64,000 bases of DNA from DASSUW01 sp963759375 (GTDB lineage Bacteria; Actinomycetota; Thermoleophilia; Solirubrobacterales; Solirubrobacteraceae), in contig CAVWYY010000005.1 in the NCBI GenBank assembly GCA_963759375.1, positions 1-64,000 of the forward strand. The letters run 5' to 3'. This document shows, piece after piece, positions 10,355 to 17,347 of the stretch (position 1 is its first letter; the number at the start of each line of letters is the position of its first letter). A model generated the notes under the pieces. It worked only from the letters and a program-made list of their open reading frames with translations. It did no database searches and had not been told where the DNA came from. A program made the position numbers and the translations under genes.

Positions 10355-10897
10355 ATGACAACCAAATCCACAGCAGCAACCGTGATGCGAGGCTCGTGCA
10401 CCTGCGGCGCCAACAGCTTCGAGGTGAAGGCCGGGGTCCCCATGCAGCGGTTCTACTGCCACTGCCTGTACTGCCAGCAGTTCATGGGCAAGCCGTACAC
10501 GGATGTGACCTTTGTCCGTGCGAAGAACGTCGTGATCAACGGAGAGCACGCGACCTTCAACAACCCCAAGCTGTTGCCTCCCGGCTTCGCCCACGGGCGC
10601 GGCTCGCGGTTCGGGAACCCCGACAAGGGCCGTTTCGCGAAGTGCGCCAGGCTCGACCGCGGCCGGTGCGACGACTGCGGGCAGCCCCTCATTGAGACCA
10701 TCGGCGGATCGGCCGGAATGGTGTTCATCCCCAGCGCCAACTTCGAGCACCAGGACGCGCTGCCGCCCGTGCAGCGGCACATCTACTACCGGCTGCGTGA
10801 GCAAGACGTCGCCGACGACCTGCCCAAGCACCACTACTTCGCTCGCAGCCAGCTGGCGATCGCCGCCATGATCGGGCGCGTCCTGCGCCGCGGTTGA
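10355..10897 (+). CDS. GFA/CENP-V domain zinc protein
   Basis: Protein of 180 residues of the GFA family (named for glutathione-dependent formaldehyde-activating enzyme, with beta-tent fold and bound zinc). Zinc-ligand cysteines are visible in RGSCTCGANSF, YCHCLYCQQF and CDDCG. ATG 10355 is chosen; ATG 10289, which overlaps the aldehyde dehydrogenase stop, would add 22 residues and couple translation. Placed third in the SDR/aldehyde dehydrogenase operon, it may act on an aldehyde-thiol adduct, but most family members have no proven reaction. Confidence 0.8.
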   Translation: MTTKSTAATVMRGSCTCGANSFEVKAGVPMQRFYCHCLYCQQFMGKPYTDVTFVRAKNVVINGEHATFNNPKLLPPGFAHGRGSRFGNPDKGRFAKCARLDRGRCDDCGQPLIETIGGSAGMVFIPSANFEHQDALPPVQRHIYYRLREQDVADDLPKHHYFARSQLAIAAMIGRVLRRG

Positions 10898-11134
10898 GCA
10901 GTCCCGGACGTCACGGCGTCCAGAACGAGAGAGCGACTCGGACGTCCAGGTCGTCGCCCGCGAGTTCCTCGATCCGCCGGCTCTCATCCTCGCTGAGCTC
11001 GATGGGTGCGCGCCCAGGCGCCGCAGCGCGCTGCGCTCGGCCCTACCGCGCCGATAGGCGTCGTGCAGCACTGCGCGGGATCCCCCACAACTACGGCGCC
11101 GGATCAGCGCCCTGAAATCGATCCTTGCCTTCAT
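10834..11134 (-). CDS. Possible small hypothetical gene overlapping the GFA 3' end (frameshifted)
   Basis: A minus-strand reading with plausible protein character: from ATG 11134 (MKARIDFRALIRR, then AVLHDAYRRGRAERSALRR) and, after a frame change near 11010, PIELSEDESRRIEELAG and DDLDVRVALVLDAV, ending at 10834. It would overlap the GFA gene by 64 bases on the opposite strand, and the frame change makes it uncertain. No family recognised. Confidence 0.25.
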
Positions 11135-11216
11135 AGGCGCGCGCGAACGTCTCCCCCACCCAATCCAACCCCAACTGCGCGTCATACAGCCGCCGCGCGA
11201 AGAAACCAATGAGCAA
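11091..11216 (-). CDS. Possible small ORF downstream of the integrase
   Basis: A 41-codon frame from TTG 11216 reading LLIGFFARRLYDAQLGLDW, GETFARAYEGKDRFQGADPAP. The composition (F, Y, W, D, E mixed with aliphatics) looks coding, but there is no ATG or GTG start and no recognised family. It follows the integrase stop by about 20 bases on the same strand. Confidence 0.25.
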   Translation of the reverse strand: MLIGFFARRLYDAQLGLDWVGETFARAYEGKDRFQGADPAP

Positions 11217-11238
11217 GGCTGGCTTCGACAGGGCTGGA

Positions 11239-12380
11239 TTAGTTGGTTCCGAGGCTGAGGTGAGGGCCGAGGCTGTCGTCGAAGAGGTGGCCGTAATTGT
11301 CGAGCGTGAACGCCGCGGAGTGATGACCCATCCAGCGTTGCAGGCGCAGTGGGCTGGCCCCGGCGTCGATGAGAAGCGCGGCGCAGGTGTGGCGCAGCGT
11401 GTGACAGCGAGCCCATGGCACGCCCGCTCGTCGGCGGCCGGAATCACCACGCGGTAGCGCAGATTGCCCGGCCGCAGCCTCGCGCCGCGGGCGCCGACGA
11501 ACAGCAGCTCGGTTTCGCGGCGGTCGGCCGCGAGAGCGGCGAGCCGCTGGGCGAGGTCACGACTGATCGGGATCGTGCGCCTGCCATGCCTGGACTTCGG
11601 GCCGGTGAGCTGACCGTTGACGATCGCGCGGCGCACATGGACTCTCGGGGTGTCCGCCCCGAGATCGGCGTCCATGATCCGCAGGGCGATCGCCTCGGAG
11701 ATCCGCAAACCGGTCGATGCGAGCAGTTCGAACAGCGGTCGCCAATCGTCGGGATCTCGGCGAGCAGTCGCGCCAGCTGCTGCCGGGTGAGGAAGCGACG
11801 CTCGTCGAACTCGTAGGCGCGACCGCGCCGGCGCCGCGGCAGCAAGATCGCCGGCGCCGCTGTCGCCGAGCAGGCCGGCCCGCGCGGCGTGACGCAGGCT
11901 GGACTGCAGCGGCAGTACGGCGTTGCGCACCGAGCGATCGCAGAGCCGGTGACCGTCTTCGTCGGTCAGCCGGCACAGCCAGTCGACGAAGCCGCGGGCG
12001 CGATGCTCGTCGATATCGCGCAGGCGCTCGTCGGGCTCGAAGTACGCGAGGGCGTAAGTGATCAGCAGCCGCCGGTACTCACGCCGGGTGCGATCGTTGA
12101 TCACGTCGTTGGCGCCGCGCCCGGCGTAATGGTCGACCCACTCCAGCGCGTAGCTGTGCAGCGTCGGCCCGGCGCGCCGGCTCGTCTCCTCGGCGCTCCG
12201 CCGGATCTTGATCTCCCGCGCCTCGCAAAACGTCGCCGCAAACTCCTTGCGCTGGCGGCCGTCCTGGCGGTAGACCGCCACCCAGCGCGACCCTCGCCGA
12301 TAGACCCCGGGTGCGAGGTCGTCCTCAGCGCCTTGGAGTGTTGCCCTGTTGCCCTCGCTGTTGCCATCCAGCGAGCACAT
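11239..12380 (-). CDS. Tyrosine recombinase / phage-type integrase (three frameshifts)
   Basis: Site-specific recombinase, about 380 residues when joined. N-terminal part: GVYRRGSRWVAVYRQDGRQR (AP2-like arm-binding region), then a SAM-like core-binding domain (YALEWVDHYAGRGANDV). Catalytic residues are complete: Arg in LASTGLRISEAIALR, HxxR in CHTLRHTCAALL, Tyr in FTLDNYGHLF. Frame changes lie near 11855, 11755 and 11425, each restored by one base. The start (ATG 12380 or GTG 12383) is about 50 bases from the 3' end of tRNA-Arg and on the same strand, the usual layout for an integrase at a tRNA attachment site. No repeat of the tRNA 3' end was found further left, so the element's far boundary is outside the window or lost. 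Confidence 0.85.
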
Positions 12381-12430
12381 CACGGCGGGCCGAAACCGCC
12401 AGTGTGCAGGCGATTCCGACCAGGTACGAA

Positions 12431-12505
<75 letters not shown>

Positions 12506-12530
12506 AGGGCGACCGCAATGCTAGCGGCCA

Positions 12531-12619
12531 GCGGAGAGGGCGGGATTCGAACCCGCGATGGAGCTTTCCGCCCCATACTCGCTTAGCAGGCGAGTGCCTT
12601 CAGCCACTCGGCCACCTCT
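12531..12619 (-). tRNA. tRNA-Ser (anticodon GCT)
   Basis: Class II tRNA with long variable arm; acceptor GGAGAGG pairs with CCTCTCC, anticodon stem-loop CTCGC-CTGCTAA-GCGAG gives GCT, T-arm GCGGGTTCGAATCCCGC. It lies 27 bases upstream of tRNA-Arg on the same strand, so the two are probably co-transcribed. Confidence 0.95.
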
Positions 12620-12645
12620 CCGGGTGGGGCCAGTGTAGAGGCTAA

Positions 12646-13710
12646 CTAGGCCACGCCTCGGCGCCCGAGACGGTCCAGCTCCTCGAGCGATTGACCGGCA
12701 CCCGAGGCGACGCAGGTCAGCGGCGCGTCGGCGATCGTGACCGGCATCCCGGTCTCGCGGTGGACGCGCTCGGAGAACCCGCGGAGCAGCGCGCCGCCGC
12801 CGGCCAGGACGATCCCGTGGCGGGCGATGTCGGCCGCCAGCTCGGGCGGCGTCTCCTCGAGCGTGTCGTGGACCGAGGCCATGATGTCGGTCAGCGGCGC
12901 ATCGATGGCCCGGCGGACCTCCTCGCTGCCCAGCTCGAGCTCGCGCGGCAGACCGGACATCAGGTCGCGCCCGCGGATGCGGGTCGAGAGCTGCTCGCCG
13001 ATGTCCGACGCCGTGCCGATCGCGAGCTTGATCGCCTCGGCGCTCTGCGAGCCGATCGCCATCCGGTGCTCGAGGCGGATGTAGTTGGTGATCGCGTCGT
13101 CGAGGTCGTAGCCGCCGACCCGCAGCGAGCGGGAGACGACGATGCCGCCGAGCGAGATCACCGCGACCTCGGAGGTGCCGCCACCGACGTCGACGACCAT
13201 GCGACCGACCGGCTCGGCGATCGGCAGGCCGGCGCCGATCGCGGCGGCGAGCGACTCCTCGATCAGGTGCACCTCGCGCGCGCCGGCGGACAGGGACGCC
13301 TCCTCGACCGCGCGCCGCTCGACGTCGGTCACGCCTGACGGCGCGCACATGACCAGACGCGGCCGGGAGAACCGGCTCTGCAGCACCTTGTCGACGAACT
13401 GGCGGAGCATCGCCTCGGTGACCTCGAAGTCGGCGATCACGCCGTGGCGGAGCGGCCGGTCGGCGGAGATCGTTGCGGGCGTGCGGCCGATCATCAGCTG
13501 GGCGTCGGCGCCGACCGCATGCACCTCGCCGGTGCGCTGGTCGATCGCCACCACGGACGGCTCCGAGAGCACGATCCCGCGCCCGCGCACGTAGACGACC
13601 GTATTCGCCGTGCCGAGGTCGATCGCCATGTCGCCGACCCCGCGGAGCGACGACAGCGACCACCGTCGGCGCCGGGAGTGCGACCGGAAGACTCCCCGTC
13701 GTGAGCTCAT
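12646..13710 (-). CDS. mreB: MreB-like actin homologue
   Basis: Bacterial actin family ATPase that polymerises under the membrane and organises cell-wall synthesis in rods. Of 354 residues, the first ~35 form a basic lead (SRRGVFRSHSRRRRWSL), followed by MAIDLGTANTVVYVRGRG (phosphate 1), VMCAPSGVTDVERRAVEEA, MVVDVGGGTSEVAVISLGG (phosphate 2) and GIVLAGGGALLRGF (adenosine motif). ATG 13710 is used; the frame continues to 13737. No mreC or mreD follows; instead the gene is divergent from a LysE-type exporter with only 46 bases between. Downstream, in the same direction, come tRNA-Ser and tRNA-Arg. A solitary mreB may act apart from a classic mre operon. Confidence 0.9.
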   Translation of the reverse strand: MSSRRGVFRSHSRRRRWSLSSLRGVGDMAIDLGTANTVVYVRGRGIVLSEPSVVAIDQRTGEVHAVGADAQLMIGRTPATISADRPLRHGVIADFEVTEAMLRQFVDKVLQSRFSRPRLVMCAPSGVTDVERRAVEEASLSAGAREVHLIEESLAAAIGAGLPIAEPVGRMVVDVGGGTSEVAVISLGGIVVSRSLRVGGYDLDDAITNYIRLEHRMAIGSQSAEAIKLAIGTASDIGEQLSTRIRGRDLMSGLPRELELGSEEVRRAIDAPLTDIMASVHDTLEETPPELAADIARHGIVLAGGGALLRGFSERVHRETGMPVTIADAPLTCVASGAGQSLEELDRLGRRGVA

Positions 13711-13756
13711 TCCCCGCACCAGGGAAGCACACGGCACGCATGTAACGTGTGCCTCG

Positions 13757-14398
13757 ATGCCGGACGCAACGACCTTTGCACTGTTCGCGGCGGCCTGTGT
13801 GGCCTTCCTGGTGATCCCCGGGCCGTCGGTCTTCTACATCGTTACGCGCAGCCTCGTGCAGGGCCGGCGGGCTGGCCTGACGTCGATGCTCGGCGTCCAG
13901 GCCGGCGGGCTCGTACACGTCGTGGCGGCCGCTTTCGGCGTCTCGGCGCTGATCGCGTCCTCGGCCGCCGCGTTCACGGTCGTCAAGTACGCGGGTGCCG
14001 TGTACCTGGTGTTCCTCGGGGTGCGCAAGCTGCTCGCCCGGGGCGGCGATGACGAGCTCGAGGAGCTGCCGCGCGGCTCGACCTCGGGCCGCCACCTGTT
14101 CTCGCACGGCGTGATCGTGAACGTGCTCAACCCGAAGACCGCGCTCTTCTTCCTCGCGTTCCTGCCGCAGTTCGTGGACCCGGGCGCGCCGGTCGCGCCG
14201 CAGATGCTGGTGCTGGGCGTGATGCTCGTCTGCATCGGCACCCTCAGCGACGGCACGTACGCGCTGCTCGCCGCAGGCGCCGGGAACCGGCTGCGCAGCG
14301 CCACCGCCGTGCGCCGCCGGCTGGACCGGATCAGCGGCGGCGTGTTCGTGGGCCTCGGCGTGTTCGCCGCGCTCGCGGGCGAGCCGCGGCAGTCCTAG
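13757..14398 (+). CDS. LysE/RhtB family exporter
   Basis: Membrane protein of 213 residues with about six hydrophobic segments, of the LysE/RhtB amino-acid exporter family. N-terminal FAAACVAFLVIPGPSVFYIV contains the family PGP motif; AGLTSMLGVQAGG and VNVLNPKTALFFLAFLPQFV are also diagnostic. Start ATG 13757 has no obvious ribosome binding site (CGTGTGCCTCG precedes it). It is the last gene before tRNA-Ser(TGA). Substrate unknown. Confidence 0.88.
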   Translation: MPDATTFALFAAACVAFLVIPGPSVFYIVTRSLVQGRRAGLTSMLGVQAGGLVHVVAAAFGVSALIASSAAAFTVVKYAGAVYLVFLGVRKLLARGGDDELEELPRGSTSGRHLFSHGVIVNVLNPKTALFFLAFLPQFVDPGAPVAPQMLVLGVMLVCIGTLSDGTYALLAAGAGNRLRSATAVRRRLDRISGGVFVGLGVFAALAGEPRQS

Positions 14399-14413
14399 GA
14401 TGAGCCGCGCCCC

Positions 14414-14500
14414 GGAGGGGTGGCAGAGCGGTCGAATGCACCGGTCTTGAAAACCGGAGTCCGTTCACGCGGACCGCGGGTTCGAATCCCGCCCCCTCCG
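14414..14500 (+). tRNA. tRNA-Ser (anticodon TGA), integration target
   Basis: Class II tRNA: acceptor GGAGGGG pairs with CCCCTCC, anticodon stem-loop CCGGT-CTTGAAA-ACCGG gives TGA, long variable arm, T-arm GCGGGTTCGAATCCCGC, discriminator G. Its 3' part from 14444 is duplicated exactly at 17290-17347, showing that an element integrated here and regenerated an intact tRNA. Confidence 0.95.
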
Positions 14501-14501
14501 C
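14444..14501 (+). repeat. Left attachment repeat (attL) inside tRNA-Ser
   Basis: 58 bases identical to 17290-17347, covering the anticodon loop to the base after the discriminator of tRNA-Ser(TGA). Flanking bases differ on both sides (14443 g versus 17289 t; 14502 c versus 17348 t), so the boundaries are exact. This is the copy that keeps the tRNA functional. Confidence 0.92.
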
Positions 14502-14602
14502 CTCAGGCCCGGCGCAGAGCCAAAAGCCGCCACTCCAAGCTCGGTGTCGGAGACGCCGACGAGGTCCTCCATGACCCGACTGGGTCAAGTCAGGTAACGG
14601 GT

Positions 14603-14750
14603 TCAGGAGGGACGGGCACCGCGTTCGCGCATCAGCCGCCCCACGCGCAGCGCCTGCTTGCGGATCCTGTGCGCCTTGCGCTTCGCCGCGGTCGTCTGCG
14701 TGCGCCAGGCGGACTCCCGTGCGGCCTGCCGACCGCCGGGTAGCGACAGT
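14603..14750 (-). pseudogene. Fragment of an Arg/Lys-rich protein
   Basis: Minus-strand frame without a normal start, reading GRQAARESAWRTQTTAAKRK, AHRIRKQALRVGRLMRERGARPS and a stop at 14603. The regular basic-helix pattern looks like the C-terminus of a nucleic-acid-binding protein, cut off by a stop codon upstream. Probably a relic of the inserted element; family not recognised. Confidence 0.3.
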
Positions 14751-14956
14751 TACACGGTGGACGACGAGAGCAGGTAGGCGAGGCAATCGGCCGGGGGCGA
14801 GTTGCGCATCTGTTGCACGCCCGGCAAACCGAGCTTTCATGGCCCGCCCGGCGGTTAGGCTGGCCCGACGGAAAGGGTTCGGGATTCAGCGGGTGTCTCC
14901 CGGACCGGCCGCAGGCAACGATGACCTGCGGTGGCAGGGCCACCACGAAGGGGGTC

Positions 14957-15349
14957 ATGATGACCCGCCGGACAGTAGTGGCGCTGGTAGTAGGGACGCT
15001 GATCGGAACCGCCGTTGCGGTCGGCTGCGGAGATGACCCGTCCGACAGGGCGGCGAAGGGGTCCACCGACCCCGTGGTTCAGACCGAGCCGTCCGGAGCG
15101 CAGTACTACAGCCCGGACGCGGCTGACCGCAACAACGCGGCCAAGCTCACGACGTCGGCCGACCAGTTCGCCGGATACCCAGACGGCCACCCCATCGCAT
15201 CCTCCGGCGTGGCCGGTATCGCGTTCGAGAAGGGCGACGACGGCACCGGTGTCCGGGTGCCGACCGTCGAGGACGGCGTGGGCGCGCATGACGACCACGC
15301 CAACCAGTGCCGCGGCGGGCTGAATCGCCGCTGCGACCCGACGCCGTAG
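14957..15349 (+). CDS. Hypothetical secreted or lipoprotein of the island
   Basis: 130 residues. The N-terminus MMTRRTVVALVVGTLIGTA followed by VAVGCGDD is a signal peptide with a cysteine that could be lipidated, although the residue at -3 (Ala) is not ideal for a lipobox. The mature part is polar, with SGAQYYSPDAADRNNAAKL and FAGYPDGHPIASSGVAGIAF, and ends HANQCRGGLNRRCDPTP. The ribosome binding site GAAGGGGG precedes ATG 14957 (ATG 14960 also possible). A GC-rich hairpin follows the stop. No family recognised; an envelope cargo protein of the element is the simplest reading. Confidence 0.65.
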   Translation: MMTRRTVVALVVGTLIGTAVAVGCGDDPSDRAAKGSTDPVVQTEPSGAQYYSPDAADRNNAAKLTTSADQFAGYPDGHPIASSGVAGIAFEKGDDGTGVRVPTVEDGVGAHDDHANQCRGGLNRRCDPTP

Positions 15350-15358
15350 GGACAACGG

Positions 15359-15387
15359 GCCGGGGGGCGCTTTGGGCGCGCCCCGGC
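15359..15387 (+). terminator. GC-rich hairpin after the island lipoprotein gene
   Basis: Arms GCCGGGGGGCGC and GCGCGCCCCGGC around a TTTGGG loop, ten bases after the stop at 15349. There is no T-tract, as is common in high-GC actinobacteria. Confidence 0.55.
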
Positions 15388-15423
15388 TCTCCACCACAAC
15401 AGCCCAAGGGAAGGTCGGCGCAC

Positions 15424-15861
15424 ATGAAGGGCACGGTCAAGGTCCTCAACCAGGCCCTTCACGAGCACCGGCGAACTCGGCGGACCCAGACGCACGCCCA
15501 TCTCACGCGCACAGCCCGGACAGATGACCTCGCCGTGCCGGCGGATGTACAGGCCGCCCAGGCGTGCGCTCGTATCGCCGGGATCCGCCTGCGGCCACCC
15601 CGGTCGTGGAGGCTCGCCGCGCCAGCGTCCGCCGCGCCTGCCGCGCTCCGAGGCGGTCGGGCAGGGCCCGTGGGCACGAAGCTCGATCGGCGCGGTGTGC
15701 TGCTGCTCCTGCCTCGAACCAACGGCGGGCCAGGAGCGATCTGGACGCACACGTTCGGGGGGCGGATACTGAGCGGCGATGTCGTCAGCTGTACCCCCGA
15801 GGGGTCGGCGGCCGCGGGCTACGGGCTACGAGGGCGTGAACGCTACAAGCCCCGCCACTGA
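15424..15861 (+). CDS. Uncertain ORF in the island
   Basis: 145 codons from ATG 15424, preceded by AAGGGAAGG. It begins MKGTVKVLNQALHEHRRTR, after which composition becomes Arg/Thr/His/Ala-rich and unconvincing. The opposite strand over 15430-15560 reads LYIRRHGEVICPGCAREMG and LVKGLVEDLDRALHVRR, which looks equally or more protein-like (a CxxC zinc-ribbon half). I cannot decide which strand is coding, or whether either is. Confidence 0.25.
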   Translation: MKGTVKVLNQALHEHRRTRRTQTHAHLTRTARTDDLAVPADVQAAQACARIAGIRLRPPRSWRLAAPASAAPAALRGGRAGPVGTKLDRRGVLLLLPRTNGGPGAIWTHTFGGRILSGDVVSCTPEGSAAAGYGLRGRERYKPRH

Positions 15862-15881
15862 CGACCAGCGAGAGGAGCGAG

Positions 15882-16193
15882 ATGAGGTCAGTTCACTTTC
15901 GGGTTGACGACGACGTCTACATGCGAATTCAGGAGGAAGCGGAGGAGCAGGACCTCTCCATTGCCGCCTTCGCGCGTGTGGCAACGATCGCCCGGGCGCT
16001 TCTCTGGGGCGTTCGCCGGGGGGCACCGTGGGCTGATGTCGAGGCGTGGGGAGAGGCGCTGGACATCATCCAGGAGGTCGAGCACCGCGATATTGCCGCC
16101 CGAGCGAAGTTGGCTACAGACCGGCGGACGAGCACCACCTTTCGGGAGAAGCTGGAGCGTGAGCGCAGCACGACAGCAAGGGATCGGGAGTGA
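15882..16193 (+). CDS. Ribbon-helix-helix-like DNA-binding protein of the island
   Basis: 103 residues. The start MRSVHFRVDDDVYMRIQEEA is a beta-strand followed by an amphipathic helix, and DLSIAAFARVATIARALL gives the second helix, matching the MetJ/Arc ribbon-helix-helix pattern. The C-terminal half is charged and helical (REKLERERSTTARDRE). Such proteins occur as antitoxins, plasmid partition regulators and MobC-like relaxosome partners; no toxin or relaxase is adjacent. AGGAG lies six bases before ATG 15882. Its stop overlaps a GTG (16190) opening a 31-codon frame (TERTRALAGRPVPPSPRVGH) whose reality is doubtful. Confidence 0.6.
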   Translation: MRSVHFRVDDDVYMRIQEEAEEQDLSIAAFARVATIARALLWGVRRGAPWADVEAWGEALDIIQEVEHRDIAARAKLATDRRTSTTFREKLERERSTTARDRE

Positions 16194-16319
16194 CTGAGCG
16201 AACGAGGGCACTCGCTGGCCGACCAGTGCCGCCTTCACCTCGCGTCGGACATCACCGACACGCCAAATCGAAACAGCAAGCCTGAAAGCGGCAGGGCCGG
16301 GGCACGGAGTTCGTCACAC

Positions 16320-16430
16320 GTGCTCGCCGACGTGAAGGTGCTCAAGCTCGGGTCGGCGGTCGTAGTCCCGGTCGTCGAGCTTGAGGCGTGGATCGGCCGC
16401 GAGGCTCGCTGGCGGGTGCCCGATGAGTGA
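16320..16430 (+). pseudogene. Excisionase-like remnant (C-terminal part of an HTH domain)
   Basis: A 36-codon frame from GTG 16320: VLADVKVLKLGSAVVVPVVE, LEAWIGREARWRVPDE. The pattern 'lkLGsavvVPvveLeaWI' matches the wing and last helix of excisionase/AlpA-type winged-HTH proteins. The helix-turn-helix half expected upstream is not seen in any frame. Probably a decayed excisionase, in keeping with a mobile origin for this island. Confidence 0.4.
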
Positions 16431-16456
16431 TCGAGACCGTCGCGGGACTGGTTTTA

Positions 16457-16493
16457 ACGACCAAAGGCTCGGCGCGAGCCGGGCCTTGGTCGT
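16457..16493 (-). terminator. Strong hairpin downstream of the island secreted-protein gene
   Basis: On the + strand ACGACCAAAGGCTCG and CGAGCC...TTGGTCGT form a long stem interrupted by GGGCC. It lies 27 bases past the stop of the minus-strand gene ending at 16520, so it suits that gene; minus-strand sequence continues TTAAAACC. It could also stop transcription coming from the left. Confidence 0.55.
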
Positions 16494-16519
16494 CTTGTCG
16501 GTCCTACCTCCTGCGGGGT

Positions 16520-17095
16520 CTACTTGCCCTGCGTGGAGTTGAGCGGCATCCCAGCGCACGCCTGCGCCGCGACCTTGCCGCCGCCCTGCGCCTTGACGAA
16601 CTGGCCGTGGTTCTTCACGGACTCAGTGCCAGGGGTGGTCGTCGCTGCGTGATGTCCGGCGTCGTGATCTTCATCTGGATGGTCGTTGGCCGCCCAGGTG
16701 GCCTCGACGTCAACTCATCGACGTTGTACGGCAGCGTCCGTCACCTTGAACGTCGCGCCACCACCGACGGGAACGGTGTCGAAGCTGATGAGCGAGCGTG
16801 TCGGCGTTGAACTTGCCGGTGACCGTCTCGGCCCAGGCGAACGCGCCGCCGTTGTCCGTCGTGTTGCTGGTGCCGCTGAACGTGTTGTCGGCCTTGACGA
16901 TGACCGTGAAGTCGTGCTTCCACACGTTGTCGAACTGGTAGGTCGTGTCCTTCGGCTGGAGGGCCGTGAACGTCGCGGTCGTGACCGTGGTGCTGGTCGG
17001 GACCGACGCCTCACAGCGCGGCACGTCCGCCGAAGCGGCGGCAGGCACTGCGGCGGGCATGGCGACGGCCATGCCAGCATGATGAGCTTACGCAT
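16520..17095 (-). CDS. Hypothetical secreted protein of the island (frameshifted)
   Basis: Signal peptide from ATG 17095: MRKLIMLA then, after a frame change near 17070, MAVAMPAAVPAAASA. The mature part has beta-rich blocks STTVTTATFTALQPKDTTYQ, FDNVWKHDFTVIVKADNTFS, AWAETVTGKFNADTLA and SFDTVPVGGGATFKVTDAA. After another frame change near 16720 it continues with a helical tail GTESVKNHGQFVKAQGGGK, VAAQACAGMPLNSTQGK and a stop at 16520. The 'VKNHGQfVk' tail is common in actinobacterial secreted proteins of unknown role (recollection). Closest gene to the right repeat of the island and the only clear gene there on the minus strand. Confidence 0.55.
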
Positions 17096-17289
17096 TTGCG
17101 TGTTGCTTTCGTTGGGCGTGCCGACGTTATTGGCGGCACGCCAACAAAGACACCCGTGGCGAAGGGTCGTTACGCGCGCAGCCGAGAATGCGGGGAATTA
17201 CGGGTGCGGTTACGGGCAACTACGGGAGATCCGTCCACGTCGCGCGTGACCGAGACCACCGGCGACGATGACGTGGTCGACGCCGACGT

Positions 17290-17347
17290 GTCTTGAAAAC
17301 CGGAGTCCGTTCACGCGGACCGCGGGTTCGAATCCCGCCCCCTCCGC
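17290..17347 (+). repeat. Right attachment repeat (attR), truncated tRNA-Ser copy
   Basis: Exact 58-bp copy of 14444-14501, the 3' half of tRNA-Ser(TGA) without its 5' half, hence non-functional as a tRNA. It ends one base before the stop codon (17348-17350, minus strand) of the cation transporter gene. Confidence 0.92.

Larger units (their letters stand above)
14502..17347. mobile_element. 2.85-kb integrative island in tRNA-Ser(TGA), no integrase
   Basis: Bounded by perfect 58-bp direct repeats of the tRNA-Ser 3' half. Contents: a broken minus-strand frame (14603-14750), a lipoprotein gene, a strong hairpin, an uncertain ORF, a ribbon-helix-helix-like protein, an excisionase-like remnant, a terminator and a secreted protein. 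Removing it places the tRNA directly next to the stop codon of the metal transporter at 17348, the likely ancestral order. No recombinase is present, so it is either a remnant of a larger element or depends on an integrase supplied elsewhere (for example the one at 11.2-12.4 kb, though that sits at tRNA-Arg). Confidence 0.82.

Noticed and set aside
1..12430. Second attachment copy of the tRNA-Arg 3' end
   Set aside because: I looked for the T-arm sequence (GGATTCGAACC) left of the integrase and found no match beyond the generic TTCGAAC at 11.7 kb within the integrase itself.
14420..14840. ORFs on both strands running through tRNA-Ser(TGA)
   Set aside because: They read through a clear tRNA and its flanks; only the basic fragment at 14603-14750 has any protein-like character.
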